DNA from: Lineus longissimus
Lineage: Eukaryota; Nemertea; Pilidiophora; Heteronemertea; Lineidae
Length of the DNA stretch: 64,000 nucleotides
Assembly (NCBI RefSeq): GCF_910592395.1
Contig: NC_088310.1
Coordinates: forward strand, 17,367,501 to 17,431,500
Direction of reading: 5' to 3'
Within the stretch, counting starts at the first letter, position 1; every line of letters starts with the position of its first letter. Made by a program: the position numbers and the translations under genes. The notes below the pieces were generated by a model. It did no database searches and had not been told where the DNA came from. It worked only from the letters and a program-made list of their open reading frames with translations. Of this stretch, positions 50,581 to 61,100 are shown piece after piece.

Positions 50581-51573
50581 ATGACAACCACACAAATCTC
50601 TTGGACAGATCATGATGTCAGTGGCGCCGGACTGAGTGGGCTTCTCAGCGATATTGTCCAATTCATCCAAGGCTACGTGATGATAATCATCTTGGTCATA
50701 GGCGTGTTCGGGAATGCTTTGTCCATAGTTGTCTTCTACCGGGCCAGACGGCGTAACGATGCCACCATCCACTATCTGAGCACCCTTGCAGTCGCGGACA
50801 CATGCTGCATCATCTTCGTTGGGGTCGTCCTGTGGATGTCGGCTGGGTTGCAAACTGTCTCAAATGGAAAGGCGTCACTCAGATTACTTGCACTTTCAAC
50901 TTTTAGCTGCAAGTTGATCAATTATTTATTCATTTCGTTACAATCTATTTCTGCTTGGATCATTGTCATCTTCTCCTTGGAGAGGGCGGTAGTTGTTTGG
51001 CTTCCCTTAAAACGACCAACTATCACAGCAACAAAGCGAAAAGGATTCCTTGCACTAGTTTTACTTTCTGTGAGCAGTTTCTGCCTTTACGCTGCTATAC
51101 TTGGTAAACTCCAAGTACGCCAAGGGATGACCAACTGCTTTTACGACAGCAAACTCAGGTTGGTTCTACTCATGGTCGAAAACTGCCTTTATTATTTTGC
51201 TCCCGCATCACTAATATTTATTGCAAATCTGTTAATTGTTTTTGGCATAACTGTTTCACGGAAGTCTCTTGCCAGAAACAAGGGACCTACTGGGAAAGAG
51301 AACCAAGACAGGAAGTCCCTGGTCAACATGTTAATAGTGTCCGCCATGTACCTCGTGTTCATGACCCCGAGTACGATCATATGGACATATTACTCATTTG
51401 AAGACCAGTCCAGCGACCCGGGATACGCAACAACCCTAGTTAGTTTGGGCGAGCTCTTTCATCAATGGAGTATGTTGAATTATAGTTTTAATTTTATCGT
51501 CTATTGCATATCGTTATCATTTTACCGAGCTGAACTTAAGAAACTAGCTATGGTTATTAGGCAATGTTTGTAG
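50581..51573 (+). CDS. Class A GPCR, copy 5 (most diverged)
   Basis: Intact single-exon gene, 330 residues, start ATG with MTTTQISWTDHDVSGAG. It has GN in TM1 (VFGNALSIVVF), LERAVVVW after TM3, NCFYDSKLR in loop 2, and SFNFIVYCISLSFYR in TM7 with a longer basic C-terminus (VIRQCL). It diverges from copies 1-4 mainly in TM4-TM5 and intracellular loop 3. It is probably the source of the 5' relics in the upstream spacers. Its stop lies 60 bases from the stop of the convergent Cys/Tyr-rich gene, so the two transcripts probably overlap at their 3' ends. Confidence 0.88.
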   Translation: MTTTQISWTDHDVSGAGLSGLLSDIVQFIQGYVMIIILVIGVFGNALSIVVFYRARRRNDATIHYLSTLAVADTCCIIFVGVVLWMSAGLQTVSNGKASLRLLALSTFSCKLINYLFISLQSISAWIIVIFSLERAVVVWLPLKRPTITATKRKGFLALVLLSVSSFCLYAAILGKLQVRQGMTNCFYDSKLRLVLLMVENCLYYFAPASLIFIANLLIVFGITVSRKSLARNKGPTGKENQDRKSLVNMLIVSAMYLVFMTPSTIIWTYYSFEDQSSDPGYATTLVSLGELFHQWSMLNYSFNFIVYCISLSFYRAELKKLAMVIRQCL

Positions 51574-51632
51574 GTGTTATGATATTCAACATGGTATACA
51601 GAATATCTTAACTCCAGTAATCGTCGAAGCAC

Positions 51633-51638
51633 TTTATT
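51633..51638 (-). promoter_or_regulatory. AATAAA overlapping the stop codon (Cys/Tyr-rich gene 1)
   Basis: On the minus strand the coding end reads TCT GAA TAA AG, so the canonical AATAAA contains the stop codon. If used, the 3' UTR would be only about 15-30 bases. The same overlap occurs in the paralogue at 58104-58109. Confidence 0.6.
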
Positions 51639-54600
51639 CAGAGAAAGCAATATTATCATAAGCGGGTGGAGGATCCGCTGGAAGCGCAGATTTGTTGGCT
51701 GCAGGCGGAGCCTGTGCACCTCCTCCGACCGGGGTACTGCTCGCCGCAGTTGGTGCTGCCGAGATGGCTGCCGATGCTCCTTCGCCAGCTGTTGTCGACG
51801 CTGCATTGAAAGGCGACATTCCGGTTGGTACATGTAGCCCCACTGGCACAGGAGCTGATGAGTGATAGCTCACAGCTCCCGGCGCTAAACGTCCTCCTTG
51901 AATAACATATGGCCCTTGCTGTGGGTACCCATGGTAGGGCATGGCTCCGACCAGCTGCGGGTTGACTTGAGGATAACCCTGTACTGCTCCTTGGTGGACG
52001 CCACCTTCAAACAAGAAGAGTCAAATGACTGAATTCGTCAGAATGATTGTAAACACACATGTACACGCATAATACACGTAACTGGACTATTACCATGAAC
52101 TCTACGAAGATGGATACGTGTATCGTAGGAAGGGTCTTAAATTGTCAGTCGGTCGTCATAAATTTCAACGGGTCTGGCGTACACCACAGGAACCCGCACA
52201 TGCCCACCATTAGTAAGAGCCAATTGACTATTGAATGTATGAAGAAGCAAGCATTTTTTTCAATCATGATGAAAGAGCCGTTGCGTGGTTGCCGTGTATC
52301 AATCAAGCCACGAACTTCTATGCACAAAAAGTCCCTGATCAAGCCCATTTGAAAAGCTGAAATGGCGTTGTGGGTTTCTTGATACTTACCAGCCATGACA
52401 GGCCCTCTGTTGGCCGGCATTGCATTGTGCCTTGAGCAGATCACCCCCACGGTGGTCGCAATGAGCACGATCAGGATAACCGCACCAATTAGACCGCCAA
52501 CGATCCTAAAACATAAAATCGCATAGAACATTAGAATGAGGCTTTGGAAGATCTAAATACAGCAACCCTACCGCAATAACAGACCAAAGTTGCTGAAGAG
52601 GCTGACAGGTTTTCGATGGTGACATTAGACAGTCGGGACAGGTGAAATAAACATCGATATACATATGGTAAAGATGAGCGTCATAAAGAAGTTTATCTGA
52701 CTGAAATATTGAGCAGAATATCAATGCGGCTTCAAATGTATTTCTGATTAGCCAATTGTTTGATGATTAAATTCCTTTCACTCACATTGAAGATTTTAAC
52801 AAATTAGGTATGTACTTACGCTCCGACATTAGGACCCTTGTAATGAGAGGAGGAGCCGCCATCGCCATAATCAGAAGTCGGAGTGTAATATGATGAGCTG
52901 CAGCAACCACTATGCCAGGATCCGGAGAAGAAGGTACTCGAGGCGCAGCAGGCAGTTGTTGGACTCCTGCACCAGTAGGTCTCGTACCGATTGGAACAGC
53001 GCCGCACTGAACCCCAAGAGAACACGTATTTGCCACAACAGCTGTAGTAGGTACTCAGAAAGTAGGATTGGGCGTAGGACATGTATGGACAGCAGTATGT
53101 GTCGCTTCCGGAGCAGGTTCTAGCTTTGGAAGGGGCATATTGACAGCTGCAAGAGAATGCAAATAATTCGAAATTCGACTTCGATATTCAAAACTTGACT
53201 TCGAAATTCAAAAATCGACTTCAAAACTTGAAATTGACCCATGACCAATGGTCTTCGTGTGTGTAATTTTCTTATTATTGCATGTTACTACTTGCACTAA
53301 GTACATACACAGAGGCAGCTCACAGTGCTACAGTGATGTAGGTACATTGTACATCGTAACGGTAGGTCACAGTCCATGATGTGTGCTGTTGGTGATATAT
53401 ACAGGTGCGGCTTGGTGTATTTTCTTTCGTTACGAGTGACTAGGAATAAAAGTTATAATAGCTTGGAATAAAAGTGGGTCTTCGTGCAACTAATGCACAG
53501 GGAGACTTGGCCGTGGTTCATTCACCGATATATTCCTGGTGCAAACGCGAAAAGTTTCGATACACTGTGAGATAAGAAATTAAGACCCTTATTTGCGATT
53601 TAGTGCAACTTAATTTCACATAGCTGGTTGCTGCTTATAGATTCCCTGTAATGTGAATCAGGTTGAATCATTTGCATACCCTAGGCCCAGGACCCTAGGC
53701 CTGGTGCACTGAAATGTATGTAGGAGGTACCACGCTGGGAGACTTAACAAAATGATGAGTTGCCAAGGCGGCGTTGAACAGTGTGTAATGTGGCAGTGAT
53801 ATGATTGGCCAGCCAATTAGTTCTTGTGTTGTAAGACGGCTTGTCATTGGTCAATTTTAATTTCGAAGTCGGAGTTTTGAATTTCGAATTTCGAATCTCG
53901 AAATGAGCCTTCTGAGCTCCCACAGCCTGAATGCCGCACACTCTGTGCCTCGATCGGTAGCTCAGCCCTCTGCTGATCATGATCACCTTTTTAGTCTACT
54001 CTAAAGCCTCTCTTACTCTAAGCCTTTTGTAACAGGTCTTCTTAGCAGTTAATTGTATGCATGATTCGCTTCTTTCTTGCTCAAATTGAAGCCTTGGAGA
54101 AACTAAATTAGCTCTAACGCTTCGACTTCAAGACCCTGTAACAAGAGGTGTTGCCACCGCCAAAATAATGGGAGCACGAGGTTCACGTGATCTTTAAGAA
54201 AGAAATTATGATATTCTACTTACGTTGTAGATTGAGTAACATAGCAGCACCCTCGCCTGTATCCCCCTGACATGTAGGTTTGCGATGGACAGCAGTGCTT
54301 GGATCTGGCATTGCAGAACAGTTTAGCAGCGAACACATTCGTACAGTATCTTGTATTCGACACTTTACTATCGTACGGGCAGCATGCACTGTACGTGGTT
54401 CCATAATAAGACCTTGAATACGATATTGACGGACAACAGTAAGTGCTTCTCCCATAGCAAGTTTGATAACTAAAAGGCTTGTACCGACACAACGAGACCC
54501 CTTCAATAGCTGTGCAAAACAAAAACAAAAAGACGTGTTAGATGTAGTTAGCATCATCTGCACAACAGCACATGCCTGACCTGCATCTCTGCTGTTAGTG

Positions 54601-56833
54601 TTAGCATAATCAAGCAGAAAACGTCCTGGTTGTTCATTTGCACTAAAAGTGAATACACGTGGTCTTCTTTATTCACGTCACCAACTCCTCGAGCAACATC
54701 GTACATGGTTTATGGAATTGATACCCCACTGTGGGTATTGGTTGTCTCATAACTAACCTAAGTTCCTTAGAAGCATATGAAAAGTTACAACCAATTATTC
54801 TCGTTTCACGCTGAATATTCAAATCATGCTCGATATTTCGCACAAGATCGTTCATTGTTATTCAACATGTTCAATATTGGTGGAGACAATTACTATAAGT
54901 TAGCCTTTTTTCGAATTGGGAGAAATGAATGAACCGGTTTTAGATCGATGAAACAAGGATCTTTCTGTTCACATTCTGTTGCACATGTACTGAAACAATG
55001 TAAATAGCATTAGAGCCGGTGTAAGAAGAAAATGTCCCCCTGGAAAAAGTGTGCGGCCCTATTGTATTCCGCTATCTGGTTCTATAGAGGCCATGACCGC
55101 CAATAGCTCAGAGATTAAAGCGCATAATAGAATCCATTGTTTCCCGGACATTCTATCCCAGGACATTTTAAACTTCTACACCGGTGTAACATTTTGGGGT
55201 TACGTGTATATTCCAGTATTCTTTGTCAAATAGTTGACTGAAAAAGCTGTCTCATGACAATGTGGACTATATCATGACAATATTGGAAACTACACAGAGA
55301 AAAGAGCACTGTTTTCTATTACTCTTATTCCCCAACCAATAAAGGGAATCGCTGTGAGTGAGAAATGAGTAAACGTTGGCCGTCCTGATTGATTTAGACA
55401 ACCTTCAAAAGTTTGATATTTTATATTTACCAATGATTCTGATGTATTATTTTGAATATATCTCTTATGCAATGGCTGGTAATGTTCTTCTAAAAGGCAA
55501 GCATACCATATACCGGGGTGTCTACATGCTCTTTGCAAGAAAAAGAACATTGGAGGATACAAAATTCACCAGGAAAATTAGCCCATTATAGGTTCGATTC
55601 GCTATGCTGTACATTCTTTTGCCAAGGACGAGTTGTTAGTGGTCTACAGGAAAATAATATTAATTCATGCGTATTTTGGGGGGGGGAACGATTCGCCCAC
55701 ACTCAATCAAAGCCAGGCAAATTTCTTTTCGGTTCGCCATTCAGGATATTTGTGTTGACGCATGGTAGAACCGCATGCTTTCATGCTGACTCTGTCGCTT
55801 GACCTATATCATATTGCTATTCTTTGAGTAGGCTGAAAATTTAGCCAGGCCTGTGCAATTTGAGAGCTAGCATGATTAATGGTCTCTCGTGCGAGGCATA
55901 CTGGAACGGCTGGTGTTCTATGCTTTTCTGAGTGTTTCCCTTCCTTGTGAGTCCGGAACGCAGAAAGATAGATTTACACCGTTTTTTTGTGTTTTGTATT
56001 TATTTCATGTCTGGCTTCATTTTCCATACGGATCTTGTTCAAAAGAATCGTAACATTTCTGAATACCTGATGTTTATCAGAAATTTACCAAAATTCAGAA
56101 CTTACAATTTCAGATTTCAACAGGATGGATAATGGTCAGTATAGTTTGACCACAAAGATGGCACACAAACCTGTGAGCGATGCCGATCGCAGCAGATGAG
56201 AAGACACCAATGTTATGATGTGAATGTCCTGTTATATTCTGGAGTCATACGACAACACATGAGAATGTCCCAAAATCTAAAACAATGATGGTATGAGCAG
56301 AGATTCTTTAAATGTGAGTTTGTAAAAATGATCAGATTGAAAAAGCCATATATGTGTCTGTCCAGGCAAATATCTAAAAAAATCAAATCGATGATGGTGC
56401 TCTATAGTGGGGCATTGACGCAGTCGTATTCGAACCCGTGGCTGGTTTTCACGGCTTGGAAAACTTCTTTATTTTACGCTCGTTGGCTATTTACGCCTTA
56501 TAAATGTCCAGATATTAATTTACAGATTCACTGATGATCTCGATCGGGATATTTTCGTCAAACAACTTTCAAGAAAAAACTCCTCGGACCGCTCTACAGC
56601 CATATGAAGTTCAAGCCGTTCTCGTCCTCATTAACTCCCTTGACCCCCCCCCCCCCCCCCCCCCCACCTTAACGTTCTCATACGATTTCTCATCGTGCGA
56701 TTTCTCATATTCAACTGCTGATAAGTTGTTATTCTAATGTGTTGATAGTCTTACCTTGACTGGAGATGAGCACCACCAGGCAAACAGCGAACACTTCTCT
56801 CAACAGCTTCATCTCCAATAGGACTGTCACCAT
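51634..56833 (-). CDS. Cys/Tyr-rich single-pass membrane protein with PPxY tail, copy 1
   Basis: Five minus-strand exons join in frame: 56833-56755, 54509-54224, 53146-52820, 52505-52390, 52004-51634 (1179 bases, 392 residues). Exon 1 is a signal peptide (MKLLREVFAVCLVVLISSQG). Exons 2 and 3 each encode one Cys/Tyr-rich module of about 95-108 residues with the same order: C-x6-CC ... CC ... C-x7/8-C-x6-CC ... GCC (for example CYGRSTYCCP and CSGSDTYCCPY). Exon 4 is the transmembrane helix (GGLIGAVILIVLIATTVGVI). Exon 5 is a Pro/Ala/Gly-rich cytosolic tail ending PPPAYDNIAFSE, a PPxY WW-domain ligand. The layout resembles CYYR1/Shisa-type proteins, but two exon-encoded modules are unusual. Orthology is not claimed. 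It converges on GPCR copy 5. Confidence 0.85.
53168..53915. mobile_element. Insertion with TTCGAA-rich inverted ends, only in copy 1
   Basis: The interval begins with repeats of ATTCGAAATTCGACTTCG type and ends with the inverted form (TTCGAAGTCGGAGTTTTGAATTTCGAATTTCG). The inverted match extends to TTGACCCATGACCAATGG against CATTGGTCAATTTTA. In the paralogue the two flanks (GAATGCAAAT and CCTGAATGCCGCACACTCTG) are only about 20 bases apart (59694-59745). It lies in intron 2. Confidence 0.65.
55021..55180. mobile_element. 160-bp MITE inserted at CCGGT, only in copy 1
   Basis: Starts GTAAGAAGAAAATGTCC and ends GGACATTTTAAACTTCTACA, imperfect terminal inverted repeats. It is flanked by CCGGT at 55016-55020 and 55181-55185. 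The paralogue has the uninterrupted site GAGCCGGTGTAACAT (about 62490-62505). Confidence 0.75.
55304..56505. other. 1.2-kb segment present only in copy 1 intron 1
   Basis: In the paralogue CACAGAAAAAAG is followed at once by TTCAGATATTGATTTACAG, while here about 1.2 kb intervenes between CACAGAGAAAAG and CCAGATATTAATTTACAG. No inverted ends or coding domain are recognised. Either insertion here or deletion there is possible. Confidence 0.5.
56644..56665 (+). repeat. Poly-C run, 22 bases
   Basis: Uninterrupted C tract in intron 1. The paralogue has only six C at the same place (about 62748-62753). Length may be unreliable in sequencing. Confidence 0.9.
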
Positions 56834-57147
56834 GAAATATATCAATCTATCCCCCTCAACTCACAGCATTGATATGAGAGTTCTTAGCGAGGCACATGAC
56901 TAGCCTAGTTTCTCATAAACATCCTCCCACAAATGCACAGTACGCCTTTCAAAAGAAAACTTCTTTTCAACCAACTCAAGCAATTATTGAACCAGTCATG
57001 AAAGACATTTTGTGCAAATATGTAGAGTGATAAAATACATGCCAATGTCACTCCAAACGAATGGAGTCATCAAACAGGTGAAACATTTTGTTGAAAGAAC
57101 GATTTTCTGGCCCATGTTCAAGAAGTATTTAAAGGCTTTGACGTCTA

Positions 57148-57727
57148 TGGTAGGCCGTAGGGGACATTAATGCCGATTTAAGTTCTAGAACATAATTATT
57201 TATTGTCTAGCACGTAAATCAGCCTATCACAGAGCAGGAATTTAGTTCTAGCACGTTAATCAACCAATCGGTGACCAGGAATAATGGTCTAGCACATAAA
57301 TCAGCCTATCACAGTGCAGGAATTAAGTTCTAGCACGTTAATCAACCAATCGCTGACCAGGAATAATGGTCTGGCACATAAATAGCTATGGTGATTGGCA
57401 TGAGGGCCGTGTTGGACATAAATTCATTACTCCTGGTCAGCGATTGGTTGATTAACGTGCTAGAACTAAATTTCTGGTCAGCGATTGGTTGATTAACGTG
57501 CTAGAACTAAATTCCTGCACTGTGATAGGCTGATTTATGTGCCCGACCATTATTCCTGGTCAGCGATTGGTTGATTAACGTGCTAGAACTAAATTCCTGG
57601 TCAGCGATTGGTTGATTAACGTGCTAGAACTAAATTCCTGCACTGTGATAGGCTGATTTATGGTCTAGACAATAAATAATTATGTTCTAGAACTTAAATC
57701 GGCATTAATGTCCCCTACGGCCTACCA
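57148..57727. mobile_element. Foldback element inserted at TA, with alternating internal units
   Basis: TGGTAGGCCGTAGGGGACAT ... at the left is repeated inverted at the right up to ATGTCCCCTACGGCCTACCA, flanked by TA at 57146 and 57728. Long arms (~60 bp plus) enclose units GTTCTAGCACGTTAATCAAC and TCAGCCTATCAC..GCAGGAAT alternating in both directions. The equivalent place in the paralogue (about 63150-63170) is uninterrupted. It lies about 315 bp upstream of the copy-1 ATG. Confidence 0.85.
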
Positions 57728-57946
57728 TACGCCTTTCTAAACATTTTGTGCTCTACCAGGTACCAACTAGTTTTATTGTAAATGATATACATGCATATAC
57801 TGTTACAAATATCCAATATAATTTATAATGAAACTCATTATATTTCGTCATTCTGAAATATCGATATATTGTTATATTTGTTATCCAATTTGATTTTCAA
57901 AGCACACATCAATAAAAACCAATCATCATTGAAATTCGACCAGTGG

Positions 57947-58041
57947 TTTGCGCTAACCCTAGTTACTTTGGGCGAACTCTTTCATCAATGGAGTATGTTG
58001 AATTTATAGTTTTAATTTCATTGCTACACAATGTTTGTAGG
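57947..58041 (+). pseudogene. Relic 3' end of GPCR copy 5
   Basis: GGGCGAACTCTTTCATCAATGGAGTATGTTGAATT and CAATGTTTGTAGGTGTTATGATATTCAACA-type text match 51441-51590, with a deletion of the last TM7 codons and an in-frame stop. It marks the edge of the duplicated unit that carried the Cys/Tyr-rich gene. Confidence 0.85.
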
Positions 58042-58103
58042 TGTTATGATATTCAACACAATATACAGAAAATCCAACTGAACTCCAGTAATTTTCGAAG
58101 CAC

Positions 58104-58109
58104 TTTATT
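58104..58109 (-). promoter_or_regulatory. AATAAA overlapping the stop codon (Cys/Tyr-rich gene 2)
   Basis: Same arrangement as in copy 1: GAA TAA AG contains the hexamer. Conservation between copies fits function but is also expected by descent. Confidence 0.6.
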
Positions 58110-61100
58110 CAGAGAAATCTATATCATCATAAGCGGGTGGAGGATCCGCTGAAAGCGCAGATTTGTTGTTTGTAGGCGGAGCCTGTGCACATCCTCCGAC
58201 TGCCCCGCTCTGGGCCCTTGCCTCAGTTGGTGCTGCTGACATGGCTGCCGATGCTCCTTCGCCAGCTGTTGTCGACGCTGCATTGAAAGGCGACATTCCA
58301 GTTGGTACATGTAGCCCCACTGGCACAGGAGCTGATGGGTGATAGCCCACAGTTCCCGGGGCTAAATATCGTCCTTGAATAGCATATTGCCCTTGTGGGT
58401 ACCCATGGTAGGGCATGGCTCCGACCAGCTGCGGGTTGACTTGGGGATAACCCTGCACTGTTCTTTGGTTGACGCCACCTTCAAACAAGACGAGTCAAAT
58501 GACTGATTTTGTCAGAATGATCGTAAACTCAAACGTACACGCACAATATATACATGTTACTGCACGATTACCATGGACACGAACGGCGTAGCCCTTTTAT
58601 CAAATCAACGATATGTATATATACATGTATCTTTAATACGAAGGGACTTGTCAGTCGATCGTCATAAATTTCAAAGGGTCTGGCGTACACCACAGGAACC
58701 CGCACATGCCCACCATTAGTAAGAACCAGTTGACTATTGAATATATGAAGAAGCAAGCATTTTTTCAATCATGATGCAAGAGCCGTTGTGTGGTTGCCGT
58801 GTATCAATCAAGCCACGAACTTCTATGCACTAAAAGTTCCTGATCAAGCCCATTTGAAAAGCTGAAATGGCGTTGTGGGTTTCTTGATACTTACCAGCCA
58901 TGACAGGCCCTCTGTTGGCCGGCAGTGCTTTGCGCCTTGAGCAGATCACCCCCACGGTGGTCGCAATGAGCACGATCAGGATAACCGCACCAATTAAACC
59001 GCCAAAGATCCTAAAACATAAAATCGCATAGAACATTAGAATGAGGCTTTGGAAGATCTAAATACAGCAACCCTACCGCAATAACAGACCAAAGTTGCTG
59101 AAGAGGCTGAAAATTTTTAGATAAAATAAACATCGATTTACATATATGGTAAAGATCAGCGTCATAAAAAAGTTTAGCTGCTGAAATATTGAGTAGAATA
59201 TCAATGCGGCTTCAAATGGATTTCTGATTAAATTGACCAATTGTTTGATGATTAAATTCTTCCCTTTAACAAATCAGATAAGTACTTACGCTCCGACATT
59301 AGGACCCCTGTAACGAGAGGAGGAGGAGGCGCCATCGCCATAATCAGAAGTCGGAGTGTAAGATGATGAGCTACTAGTTGAACTACTAGTTGAACTACTA
59401 GTTGAACTACTAGTTGAACTACTAGTTGAGGTACAGCAACCACTTTGCCACGATCCGGAGAGGTAGGTCTTCGAGGCGCAGCAGGCATGAGATGGACTCC
59501 TGCACCAGTAGGTCGCGTACATATTGGAACAGTGCTGAACTCTAGAATATGAGAACATGTATTCGCCACAACAGCTGTAGAAGTAGGTTTTGGCGGAGGA
59601 CATGTATGGACAGCAGTATGTTTCGATTCCGTAGCAGGTTCTTGCTTGGTAACGGGCATGTTGACAGGTCTTGCGGGTGGTCCTGCAAGAGAATGCAAAT
59701 AGGTAAAAGCTTCCCGCAACCTGAATGCCGCACACTCTGCAGCTCGGTAGCTCTTCTGCTGATCACCTTTTGTAACAGATCTTCTTTTTTAGCGGCCAAC
59801 GAATACCGTCTTGCCCACCGACCTAGGTTTGCGCCGATCTTGTCAACATTTAAACCATTCGTTCCCCGGCTACATTTAAAGAAAATATAAGACCATGATG
59901 TTCAGAATGACAGATACGGCCGTCTTGGACGCCTTCATCATTCAGTCGCTTGTAGCTTTGGTGACGCATTATTATCATTAATCAACGAACGCAAACGAGT
60001 CATTTTTGTAGCAGCTAAACTGCGATTGAATTATCAAATGGTAACATGTCTCTCATTTGCTTGCTGGGGTAATCGCAGAATCGGACTTGCAATACTATCA
60101 AACCCAGGGATTACAGTTTTACCCGACAAGCAATATTTTTATCGCTCATCGCAGCACTAATTATCGCATATGTCTTTGATAAAAATATCTCGTTTGCCGG
60201 CATTTAAGAAACCATTCGAAACATTGTAGTTTGTGAAGTCACCCGAAAATTACTTGTATTCTGCCACAACTGAGGATGATGATGACGACGACGACGATGA
60301 TATCGTAGTACAAAAGACTCGCAACATTCCGAATGGTTTTACCAATCGGTTAATTGTATACATGAATTGCTTCTTTCTCGCTCAAACTGAAACCTTGGGA
60401 CCAATCTAATTAGTACTACGCTGCGACTTCAGGACCCTGTAACTGGAGGTGTCACAGCCAAAATAATGGAATGATCTTTTAGAAAGAAATTATGATATTC
60501 TACTTACGTTGATGATGGAGTCTTGTAGCAGCACCCTCGCCTGTATCCCCCTGACACGTAGGTTTGCGATGCACAGCAGTGCTTTGAATTGGCACTGCAG
60601 TACAGTTTAGCAGCGAACACATTCGTACAGTATCTTGAATTAAACAAGAAACTGTTGTACGGGCAGCATGTTTTGAACGTGGTTCCATAATAAGACCATG
60701 AATACGATAATGACGGACAACAGTAAGTGCTTCTCCCATAGCAAGTTTGAAGAATATAAGGCTTGTACCGACACAACGAGGCCCCTTCAATAGCTGTGCA
60801 AAACAAAAACAAAAAGACGTGTCAGATGTAGTTAGCATCATCTGCACAACAGTATATGCCTGCAGCAAAGAATTAGACACCGTATTCATCTGACCTATAC
60901 CTGCAGCTCTGCTGTTAGTGTTAGCATAATCAAGCAGAAAACGTCCTGGTTGTTCATTTGCACTAAAAGTGAATACACGTGGTCTTCTTTATTCACGTCA
61001 CCAAATCCTCGAGCAGCATCGTACGTGGTTTATGGAATTGATACCCCACTGTCGGTATTGGTTGTCTCATAACTAACCTAAATTCCTTAGAAGCATATGA

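Noticed and set aside
51522-51833. Minus-strand frame over the convergent 3' ends as an extra gene
   Set aside because: It is another frame of the Cys/Tyr-rich gene's last exon.
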